NCBI RefSeq assembly: GCF_017814975.1
Contig: NZ_JAGIQA010000014.1
Location: 161,582 to 225,581 of the forward strand
DNA length: 64,000 bases
Source: Cupriavidus consociatus
Lineage (GTDB): Bacteria > Pseudomonadota > Gammaproteobacteria > Burkholderiales > Burkholderiaceae
Direction of reading: 5' to 3'
Shown here: in pieces, positions 17,504 through 24,242 of the stretch
Layout of the letters: the number at the start of each line of letters is the position of its first letter
How positions within the stretch are numbered: the first letter of the stretch is position 1
Made by a program: the position numbers and the translations under genes
Notes under the pieces: generated by a model
Told to the model about the DNA's origin: nothing
Databases searched by the model: none
Seen by the model: only the letters and a program-made list of their open reading frames with translations

Positions 17504-18088
17504 TCAGCGCCACATGCGCCGCAGCGTGTTGTCGCCCAGCATGTAGTGGTGGAACAGCGAAGCCATCGCATGCAGCCCGATGACCAGGTAGAACGCGGTG
17601 CCCAGCGTTTCGTGGATGGCCTTGACCGTGTCCTTCAGCGCGGGGTCCGCCGCCACCAGCGCGGGCACTTCGATCCCCAGCGACGGCAGCGCCAGCAGAT
17701 GTCCGCCGGCATTCATCGCCAGCAACCCCAGCAGCGGCTGCGCCAGGATAAACAGGTACAGCACCCAGTGCATGGCCTCTCCCGCCAGATGCACCCAGCG
17801 CGGGCCGGGTTCCGGCGCCGGTGCGCCGCGCACCAGCCGCCACAGCAGCCGCGGCACTGCCAGCACGAGCACCAGCGCGCCGGCCCATTCATGGATGTCC
17901 ATGGCCAGCACGCGCGCCGGCGTGCCCTTGTCGAAAATGCCCTTCATTTCGATGGCCGCATATGCCAGCGCCACCAGCACGAACACCGCCCAATGGAAGC
18001 TCACCGCAAGCCGGTCATGGCGGCGCGATGGCGACAACACCTCCGGCAGTCCCTGCATCGGCTTGATGCCCGGTGTGGTGCGGTTCAT
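17504..18088 (-). CDS. Cytochrome b561 family protein
   Basis: 194 residues with four membrane helices; di-haem membrane electron carrier. Start at 18088 has AAGGAG eight bases upstream. Histidines placed as haem ligands are in SFHWAVF (helix 1), DIHEWAG (helix 2) and IGLHAMASLFHHY (helix 4); EAMHWVL opens helix 3. Prokaryotic members oxidise membrane quinol or accept electrons from superoxide or periplasmic partners. No partner gene such as a YceI-type lipocalin is adjacent. Confidence 0.85.
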   Translation of the reverse strand: MNRTTPGIKPMQGLPEVLSPSRRHDRLAVSFHWAVFVLVALAYAAIEMKGIFDKGTPARVLAMDIHEWAGALVLVLAVPRLLWRLVRGAPAPEPGPRWVHLAGEAMHWVLYLFILAQPLLGLLAMNAGGHLLALPSLGIEVPALVAADPALKDTVKAIHETLGTAFYLVIGLHAMASLFHHYMLGDNTLRRMWR

Positions 18089-18170
18089 GGTGGGATTCTC
18101 CTTCTTGTTCGACACAGGACCAGCGTAGCGCAAGCCGCGCGGACAGGTCCTAACCGCCATCAAGCGGCGG

Positions 18171-18200
18171 GCAACAAAAAACCCCGCCGCGGCGGGGTTT
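18171..18200 (-). terminator. Rho-independent terminator of ppa
   Basis: Stem AAACCCCGCC/GGCGGGGTTT (within 18179-18200) followed on the minus strand by a T-run, beginning 18 bases past the ppa stop. Confidence 0.85.
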
Positions 18201-18218
18201 CTTCAGCGACGGTTCAGC

Positions 18219-18746
18219 TTACTTCTTGTAGTTGGCCACGCCGTCGGTGATTTCCTTGTGGGCTTCCTCGATGCCGGCCCAGCCTTCGACCTTGACCCAC
18301 TTGCCGGCTTCCAGTGCCTTGTAGTGCTCAAAGAAGTGCTTGATCTGGTCCAGCTGGTTCTGCGGCACGTCCGACAGGCCCTTCATGTAGGCGGTAGCCG
18401 GCGACAGCTTGTCCACCGGCACGGCGACCAGCTTGGCATCCACGCCCGACTCGTCGGTCATCTTCAGCATGCCGAGTGCACGGCAGCGCACCACGGCGCC
18501 AGCCAGGATCGGGAACGGGGACAGCACCAGCACGTCCACCGGGTCGCCGTCGCCCGACAGCGTCTGCGGGATGTAGCCGTAGTTGGCCGGATAGCGCATG
18601 CCGGTGCCGATGAAGCGGTCAACGAACAGCAGGCCGGTTTCCTTGTCGGCTTCGTACTTCACCGGATCGCTCTGGGCCGAGATCTCGATGATGACGTTGA
18701 AATCGTTGGGAATGTCCTTGCCCGGGGTGACGAGGTTGAAGCTCAT
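18219..18746 (-). CDS. ppa: Inorganic pyrophosphatase (family I)
   Basis: Hydrolyses pyrophosphate to drive biosynthesis; cytoplasmic. 175 residues from the ATG at 18746, the standard length. The metal-binding aspartates of GDGDPVDVLV fall at 66, 68 and 71, matching the E. coli enzyme's 65/67/70, and RYPANYGYIPQT precedes them. A perfect TATAAT lies 43 bases upstream on the minus strand, and a T-tailed terminator follows. Confidence 0.96.
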   Translation of the reverse strand: MSFNLVTPGKDIPNDFNVIIEISAQSDPVKYEADKETGLLFVDRFIGTGMRYPANYGYIPQTLSGDGDPVDVLVLSPFPILAGAVVRCRALGMLKMTDESGVDAKLVAVPVDKLSPATAYMKGLSDVPQNQLDQIKHFFEHYKALEAGKWVKVEGWAGIEEAHKEITDGVANYKK

Positions 18747-18788
18747 GCGGTTCTCCAGATGCCTGCGCTGTGTTGTCGGATGGCGGGC

Positions 18789-18794
18789 ATTATA
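18789..18794 (-). promoter_or_regulatory. -10 element of ppa
   Basis: Minus-strand TATAAT, 43 bases before the ppa ATG. The -35 region 17 bases further (GCAACC) is weak. Confidence 0.55.
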
Positions 18795-18840
18795 ACGGCT
18801 CGCGCCTGACCGGTTGCTGACAGCCGTCGCGCCAAACCCG

Positions 18841-18856
18841 CTGCAACGCGTTGCAG
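18841..18856. promoter_or_regulatory. Perfect 16-bp palindrome, candidate operator
   Basis: CTGCAACGCGTTGCAG is its own reverse complement. It lies between the divergent ppa and aldehyde dehydrogenase genes and includes the proposed -35 (TTGCAG) of the latter. This is the layout of a repressor operator. The binding protein is unknown, and no regulator gene is adjacent. Confidence 0.55.
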
Positions 18857-18878
18857 CCAGGCCAGCGTGCGCGATAAT
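18851..18878 (+). promoter_or_regulatory. Candidate promoter of the aldehyde dehydrogenase gene
   Basis: TTGCAG (18851-18856), 16-base spacer, GATAAT (18873-18878); the -10 matches five of six positions and the -35 only three. The start codon is 60 bases downstream of the -10. Confidence 0.45.
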
Positions 18879-18937
18879 GGCGCATTCTTCAGCCGACACT
18901 GAATAGCCGCAGCCGCCGTGCTGCCCCGGAGCCACTC

Positions 18938-20374
18938 ATGCATGCCCAGCACTTTGTCGCCAACCGCCTGATCGCGCCGGACAACGGCCTGCGCATCAAG
19001 GTATTCGACCCGTCCAACGGCGAGCCTTTCGCCGAGATCGCCCGCGGCAACGCCACCGACATCAACGTCGCGGTCCACGCCGCCCGCCAGGCCGCCGACG
19101 GCGCCTGGGGCCAGATGGCCCCGGCCGAGCGCGTGCGCCTGCTCAACCGTGTTGCCGTGGCGCTGATCGCCCACGAAGAGGAACTGGCCGCGCTGGAAGC
19201 GCGCGATACCGGCAAGCCGCTGCGCCAGGCCCGCGCCGACGCCCGCGCGGTGGCGCGCTACTTCGAGTTCTACGCCGGCGCGGTCGACAAGCTGCACGGC
19301 CAGACCATTCCCTACAACCCCGGCTACACCGTGCTGACGGTGCGCGAGCCGCACGGCGTGACCGGGCACATCATCCCGTGGAACTACCCGCTGCAGATCT
19401 TCGGGCGCAGCGTGGGCGCGGCGCTGGCGGCGGGCAATGCCTGCGTGGTCAAGCCGGCCGAGGACGCCTGCCTGTCGCTGCTGCGCGTGGCCGAGATCGC
19501 CGCCGAGGCCGGCCTGCCCGAAGGCGCGCTCAATATCATCACCGGCTACGGCCACGAGGCCGGCGCCGCGCTGGCGCGCCATCCCGGCATCAACCACATC
19601 TCGTTCACTGGTTCGCCGCAGACGGGCAAGCTGGTGTCGCAGCTGGCCGCCGAGAACCATGTTCCGGTCACGCTGGAACTGGGGGGCAAGTCGCCGCAGA
19701 TCGTGTTTGCCGATGCCGACATCGACGCGCTGGTGCCGGTGGTGGTCAATGGCATCGTGCAGAACGCCGGCCAGACCTGCTCGGCCGGCAGCCGCCTGCT
19801 GGTGGAGCGGCCGGTCTACAACGCGCTGCTCGACCGGATTGCCTCGGTGTTCGAGTCGCTGCGGGTGGGTCCGTCCGAGCTCGACCTGGAATGCGGCCCG
19901 CTGATCAGCCGCAAGCAGCAGCAACGCGTATGGGATTTCGTCTCCGACGCGCAGCACGCCGGCGTGGCGGTGATGGCGCAGGGGCAGATCGTGGCCGAGG
20001 CGCCCGAGGCCGGCTACTACCAGGTGCCGATGCTGTTCCGCGATGTCCCGCCCGCGCACCGGCTGGCGCAGGAAGAAGTGTTCGGCCCGCTGCTGGCGGC
20101 CATGCCCTTCGACACCGAGGCCGAAGCCGTCGCGCTGGCCAACGGCACGCCCTACGGCCTGGTTGCCGGCGTCTGGACCCGCGACGGCGGGCGCCAGCTG
20201 CGCCTGGCGCACAAGCTGCGCGCGGGCCAGGTCTTCATCAACAACTACGGTGCCGGCGGCGGCGTGGAACTGCCCTTCGGCGGCACCGGCCAGTCCGGCT
20301 ACGGCCGCGAGAAGGGCTTCGAGGCCCTGTACGGATTCACCACACTGAAAACCATCGCCATCCAACATGGGTAA
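18938..20374 (+). CDS. NAD(P)+-dependent aldehyde dehydrogenase
   Basis: Cytoplasmic oxidation of an aldehyde to its acid. 478 residues, usual family length. Conserved parts: HIIPWNYPLQIF (cofactor binding), HISFTGSPQTGKLV, the general base E247 in LELGGKSPQIV, catalytic C281 in NAGQTCSAGSR, and EEVFGPLLA. The sequence is closest in feel to betaine/aminobutyraldehyde-type dehydrogenases, but substrate cannot be fixed. GGAG lies six bases before the ATG. A small membrane-protein gene overlaps its last eight bases, followed by an SDR and an MFS transporter on the same strand. Confidence 0.92.
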   Translation: MHAQHFVANRLIAPDNGLRIKVFDPSNGEPFAEIARGNATDINVAVHAARQAADGAWGQMAPAERVRLLNRVAVALIAHEEELAALEARDTGKPLRQARADARAVARYFEFYAGAVDKLHGQTIPYNPGYTVLTVREPHGVTGHIIPWNYPLQIFGRSVGAALAAGNACVVKPAEDACLSLLRVAEIAAEAGLPEGALNIITGYGHEAGAALARHPGINHISFTGSPQTGKLVSQLAAENHVPVTLELGGKSPQIVFADADIDALVPVVVNGIVQNAGQTCSAGSRLLVERPVYNALLDRIASVFESLRVGPSELDLECGPLISRKQQQRVWDFVSDAQHAGVAVMAQGQIVAEAPEAGYYQVPMLFRDVPPAHRLAQEEVFGPLLAAMPFDTEAEAVALANGTPYGLVAGVWTRDGGRQLRLAHKLRAGQVFINNYGAGGGVELPFGGTGQSGYGREKGFEALYGFTTLKTIAIQHG

Positions 20375-20609
20375 CATCAATTTCCTTTCCGTCGCGTTTG
20401 CCATCTTCTTTTTCTGGATGGCGTGGCACGTGCGGAACAAGCGCGCCACCAATCCCTCCGGCATGCCGCGGCTGCAGGTGTTCAAGCGCAAGTGGGGCGA
20501 TGTGGTGGGGGACCGCGTGCACTGGTGCCTGTATGTGGCGCTGCCGTTTTTGCTGGCGGTGATGATGGTGGCCAATGCGTTGCGCGGGCGGGGACCGTTC
20601 TCGCATTGA
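20367..20609 (+). CDS. Small membrane protein of unknown function
   Basis: 80 residues with two hydrophobic helices: INFLSVAFAIFFFWMAW at the N-terminus and WCLYVALPFLLAVMMVANAL near the C-terminus, joined by a basic loop (FKRKWGDVVGDRVH). The ATG lies within the last codons of the aldehyde dehydrogenase gene (eight-base overlap), which suggests coupled translation. I do not recognise a family. Confidence 0.6.
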   Translation: MGNINFLSVAFAIFFFWMAWHVRNKRATNPSGMPRLQVFKRKWGDVVGDRVHWCLYVALPFLLAVMMVANALRGRGPFSH

Positions 20610-20671
20610 GCGAAGGCCTCCCGCGCGGGCTGACTGACGAGGCCTGAACAGATCTGCCACCCGTCGTGGAC

Positions 20672-20703
20672 GCACCCCTCTCCCGCAAGCGGGAGAGGGG
20701 TGC
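20672..20703. repeat. Palindromic REP-like element
   Basis: Perfect 15-bp inverted repeat GCACCCCTCTCCCGC with a two-base loop. The core CTCTCCCGC/GCGGGAGAG recurs at 24099-24122 and 24191-24217. It lies between the small membrane-protein gene and the SDR gene and has no T-tail. Confidence 0.75.
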
Positions 20704-20758
20704 AAACCAGCAGATAGTCAAATGCCATAGCAATAACCACAACCCAAGGAGACAACCA

Positions 20759-21517
20759 ATGAGACTGGCCAACAAGGTAGCGATCGTCACCGGCGGCGGT
20801 TCCGGCTTTGGCGAAGGCATTGCCCACACCTTCGCGCGCGAGGGCGCCAGCGTGCTGGTGGTCGACCTGCGCGAAGACGCCGCCGAGCGCGTGGCCGCGG
20901 CGATCCGCGAGGCCGGCGGCCAGGCGCGCGCGGTGCGCGCCGACGTCTCGCGCGGCGACGATACCGAGGCCATGCGCGAGGCCGCGCTGGCCGCCTTCGG
21001 CGACGTGCATATCGTCGTCAACAACGCCGGCACCACCCATCGCAACAAGCCCATCCTCGACATCACCGAGGATGAGTTCGACCGCGTCTACGCGGTCAAC
21101 GTCAAGAGCATCTACTGGTCGGGGCGCGCCTTCATTCCGCACTTCCGCCAGCGCGGTGGTGGCGTGTTCGTCAATATCGCCTCCACTGCCGGCATCCGCC
21201 CGCGCCCCGGGCTGGTCTGGTACAACGGCAGCAAGGGCGCTGTCATCACCGCCAGCAAGGCCATGGCGGCGGAGCTGGGCCAGGACAATATCCGCGTCAA
21301 CTGCGTCAACCCTGTGATCGGCGCCACCGCGCTGCTGGAAGAGTTCATGGGCATGCCCGACACGCCCGAGAACCGCGCGAAGTTCCTCGCCACCATCCCG
21401 ATGGGACGCATGTCGACGCCGCAGGACGTGGCCAACGCCTGCCTGTACCTGGCCTCCGACGAAGCCGCCTTCATCACCGGCACCTGCATCGAGGTCGACG
21501 GCGGGCGCTGTGTCTGA
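20759..21517 (+). CDS. Short-chain dehydrogenase/reductase (SDR)
   Basis: 252 residues of the classical SDR family. NAD(P) loop TGGGSGFG at 11-18, NNAG at 88-91, catalytic S142, Y155 and K159 (WYNGSKG), and the C-terminal GTCIEVDGG. D36 after the second strand (VVDLRED) suggests NAD preference. AAGGAG lies seven bases before the ATG at 20759. Placed between an aldehyde dehydrogenase and an ACS-family transporter, it may oxidise the alcohol or keto-acid substrate that the transporter brings in; this is context only. Confidence 0.9.
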   Translation: MRLANKVAIVTGGGSGFGEGIAHTFAREGASVLVVDLREDAAERVAAAIREAGGQARAVRADVSRGDDTEAMREAALAAFGDVHIVVNNAGTTHRNKPILDITEDEFDRVYAVNVKSIYWSGRAFIPHFRQRGGGVFVNIASTAGIRPRPGLVWYNGSKGAVITASKAMAAELGQDNIRVNCVNPVIGATALLEEFMGMPDTPENRAKFLATIPMGRMSTPQDVANACLYLASDEAAFITGTCIEVDGGRCV

Positions 21518-21589
21518 GCCCGCGGAATTTTCCTTGTCGTAACGCCGCTGTACCGCGTCGCAAGAACGCAAACATCCTCAGGAGACAGC

Positions 21590-22897
21590 ATGACAACGAC
21601 CGCAGTGAACTCCGGCGTCGGCGACGCCGCCTTTGAAGACGCCACCTACCGCAAGGTGAGCTGGCGCCTGGTGCCCTTCCTGCTGCTGTGCTACGTGGTG
21701 GCCTACCTGGACCGCGTCAACGTCGGCTTCGCCAAGCTGCAGATGCTCAACGACCTGCAGTTCAGCGAAACCGTCTACGGGCTGGGCGCCGGCATCTTCT
21801 TCATCGGCTACTTCCTCTTCGAGGTGCCAAGCAACGTGATCCTGCACAAGGTGGGCGCGCGCATCTGGATCGCGCGCATCATGATCACCTGGGGCGCGAT
21901 CTCGGCTGCGATGATGTTCGTCACCACGCCGACCATGTTCTACGTGCTGCGCTTCCTGCTGGGCATTGCCGAGGCCGGCTTCTTTCCCGGCATCATCCTG
22001 TACCTGACTTACTGGTACCCGGCCAACCGGCGCGGACGCACCACCACCTTCTTCATGACCGCGATCGCGCTGTCGGGCGTGATCGGCGGGCCGCTGTCGG
22101 GGTGGATCATGCAGTCGTTCGACGGCCACAACGGCTGGTCGGGCTGGCAGTGGATGTTCCTGCTGGAAGGCGTGCCATCAATCCTGGTGGGGCTGTGGGT
22201 GCTGGCCTACCTGGATGACCGCATCGCGCACGCCAAGTGGCTCACGGCCGAGGAAAAGGCACTGCTCGAGCGCAATATCGCCGCCGAAGACGCGCACAAG
22301 GAAGACCCGCCGATCCGCACCGTGATGTTCAGCCCGCGCGTCTGGCTGATGAGCGCGATCTACTTCTGCTTTGTGATGGGCCTGTACGGCGTCAGCTTCT
22401 GGCTGCCGACCATCATCAAGCAGACCGGCGTGAAGAGCGCGCTCGACATCGGCTTGCTGACCGCGATCCCGTATGGCTGCGCGGTGATCGGCATGGTGCT
22501 GGTGGCGTACAGCGCCGACCGCAGCGGCGAACGGCGCTGGCATATCGCGATCCCGGCGCTGCTCGGCTCCTTCGGCCTGCTGCTGTCGGTGCATTGGGCC
22601 ACCGATACCACGCTGGCCATGTTCGCGCTGACGCTGGCCACCATCGGCATCCTGACCACGCTGCCGCTGTTCTGGAGCCTGCCCACGTCGTTCCTGGCCG
22701 GCACTGGCGCCGCAGCGGGCATTGCGCTGATCAACTCGCTGGGCAACCTCGCCGGCTTTCTCAGCCCGTATGCGGTGGGCTGGCTCAAGGATCTGACCAG
22801 GAGCACGGACTCCGGCATGTACCTGCTGGCCGCGTGCCTGGTGGTGGGCGCGGCGCTGACGCTGTCGGTCCCGGCCAGGCTGGTGGGTCGCAGGTAG
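21590..22897 (+). CDS. MFS transporter, anion:cation symporter (ACS) family
   Basis: 435 residues, twelve membrane helices. The N-terminal YRKVSWRLVPFLLLCYVVAYLDRVNVGFA is the ACS signature of phthalate, hydroxyphenylacetate and sugar-acid importers; LPLFWSLPTSFLAGTGAAAGIALINSLGNLAGF in the second half is equally typical. AGGAG precedes the ATG. It is 72 bases behind the SDR gene, so probably in one operon with the dehydrogenases, and would import an organic anion. Confidence 0.92.
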   Translation: MTTTAVNSGVGDAAFEDATYRKVSWRLVPFLLLCYVVAYLDRVNVGFAKLQMLNDLQFSETVYGLGAGIFFIGYFLFEVPSNVILHKVGARIWIARIMITWGAISAAMMFVTTPTMFYVLRFLLGIAEAGFFPGIILYLTYWYPANRRGRTTTFFMTAIALSGVIGGPLSGWIMQSFDGHNGWSGWQWMFLLEGVPSILVGLWVLAYLDDRIAHAKWLTAEEKALLERNIAAEDAHKEDPPIRTVMFSPRVWLMSAIYFCFVMGLYGVSFWLPTIIKQTGVKSALDIGLLTAIPYGCAVIGMVLVAYSADRSGERRWHIAIPALLGSFGLLLSVHWATDTTLAMFALTLATIGILTTLPLFWSLPTSFLAGTGAAAGIALINSLGNLAGFLSPYAVGWLKDLTRSTDSGMYLLAACLVVGAALTLSVPARLVGRR

Positions 22898-22922
22898 GCA
22901 GACGCTTCGCTCGAGGCCAGGC

Positions 22923-22960
22923 AACGGCGCTTTCCGGCAAGGGAAGCGCCGTTTTGGTTT
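22923..22960 (+). terminator. Terminator after the MFS gene
   Basis: Stem AACGGCGCTT/AAGCGCCGTT (22923-22932, 22944-22953) with an 11-base loop, partly paired, followed by a T-rich tail (TTTTGGTTT). It lies 25 bases past the stop. Confidence 0.75.
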
Positions 22961-23147
22961 GGGATTCCGGTAAGTGTCTGGCGCGCCGCCCGGGTGCCCA
23001 TGACGCGCGGTCCGCTGACGCGGATGTAGGACCAAGCCCGGCAGTGTGGCCGCGGCCGGCGCCCTAGCATGGAAAGGAAGACACCCGGAGTGATCCACAC
23101 GGGGTCCTCCGGGCATGTGAATCCTGAAGCTCGCCAAGGAGGCCACG

Positions 23148-23981
23148 ATGCCGCACCTGCCCCCGTTTGCCCCAACCCAGTCATTGAAGCGCGTCGAAGA
23201 GCGGCTCGCACGCCGCACTCGCGTCAAGCGCCTGGTGATCGCGCTCAGTGCCGGCGTGGTCGCGCTGCTGGCGCTTGTGCCGGCTGCCAGCCATGCCCAG
23301 GCGCCCGTGGTCGAAGCCACGCCGAGACCTGCGCCCGCCATGCCGGCATCGACACCGGCTGCCACTGCCCCGACAGCTCCTGCAGCGACTGCCCCGGCAG
23401 CGACCGCCCCGGCTCCGGCCGGCGCCATCGCGCCAACCCCGGGCGTGAGCGCGCCCGCAACGCAGCCGCCCACCACCATGCCGCCGCCAGTGGCCCAGCC
23501 GGCGCCGCCGGCACCCGCACCGGGCACTGCGGCGCCGCCGCCAACGGCATCGCCCACCCCGCCACCGGGCGGTGCCTCACCTGCCGTGCCCGCCGCGCCG
23601 GCTACCGCGGCCCAGCCGCGGCCACCGCTGACCACGCCGCCGCCTCCGCCGCCACGTGACGCCATGGTGCAGCGTACCGCGGGGCCGGTGACCTATATCT
23701 GCGGCGGCGTCGCCGAGGACGAGCAGGTCGCGCTGCAACGGCTGGCACGCAACTTCAACATGAGCCTGCTGTTTACCCAGGGCGAGCGCGGCGAGTACCT
23801 GTCGGATGTCGACGTCAAGCTGATGCGCGGCAACAAGGAAGTGGCGAGCTTTGTCGCCGACGGGCCGCGCTGCCTGCTGAAGGCGCCGAGCGGCACCTAT
23901 AACGTGCGGGCGACTTACCAGGGCCGGACCAAGACGGCCACGGTGAGCACCGGCGGGCGCAACAGCCAGATGCGCTGGTAA
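23148..23981 (+). CDS. Exported Pro/Ala-rich protein with a conserved-looking C-terminal domain
   Basis: 277 residues. AAGGAGG gives a strong ribosome site. The N-terminus has a basic segment, one hydrophobic helix (LVIALSAGVVALLALVPAASHAQA) and a likely signal-peptidase site after SHA. Residues 55-170 are a low-complexity Pro/Ala/Thr linker. The last 100 residues form a compact domain starting TYICGGVAEDEQVALQRLA, with two cysteines (YICGG and GPRCLLK) and a beta-rich end (GTYNVRATYQGRTKTATV) resembling small carboxypeptidase-regulatory or Ig-like folds. No function can be assigned. It stands alone. Confidence 0.7.
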   Translation: MPHLPPFAPTQSLKRVEERLARRTRVKRLVIALSAGVVALLALVPAASHAQAPVVEATPRPAPAMPASTPAATAPTAPAATAPAATAPAPAGAIAPTPGVSAPATQPPTTMPPPVAQPAPPAPAPGTAAPPPTASPTPPPGGASPAVPAAPATAAQPRPPLTTPPPPPPRDAMVQRTAGPVTYICGGVAEDEQVALQRLARNFNMSLLFTQGERGEYLSDVDVKLMRGNKEVASFVADGPRCLLKAPSGTYNVRATYQGRTKTATVSTGGRNSQMRW

Positions 23982-24098
23982 GTCAAGGATGGGAGCGCCG
24001 CAACGCGGCGTTGCCGGAGGAGAGGAAGAGCGCGGCGTCTCGCGATGCCGCGTTCTTTTTCTCTTGGCCGAATGCCTCACGTCAACTGACGATGGTCT

Positions 24099-24217
24099 CC
24101 CTCTCCCGCGTGCGGGAGAGGGTTGGGGTGAGGGCCGGAGCGTCGACGAAGTGAAGCGGTTCGGTATGTCTGCGCCTGCCCTCACCCCCTGCCCCTCTCC
24201 CGCTGGCGGGAGAGGGG
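24099..24217. repeat. Composite palindromic REP-like element
   Basis: Two copies of the CTCTCCCGC/GCGGGAGAG hairpin (24099-24122 and about 24191-24217) in opposite orientation. They are flanked inside by GGTTGGGGTGAGGGC (24121-24135) and its near complement GCCCTCACCCCCTGCC (24178-24193). The whole can fold as one long cruciform with two small hairpins. It sits between the Pro-rich exported-protein gene and the end of chpA. Confidence 0.75.
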
Positions 24218-24242
24218 AGCAAACCGATAGCGTTTGAAACGC

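Noticed and set aside
18743..21571. Very long open frame on the minus strand across the aldehyde dehydrogenase and SDR genes
   Set aside because: Antisense to two genes with clear catalytic motifs. High GC content makes stop codons rare in that frame; the translation is low-complexity and rich in Arg, Gly, His and Gln.
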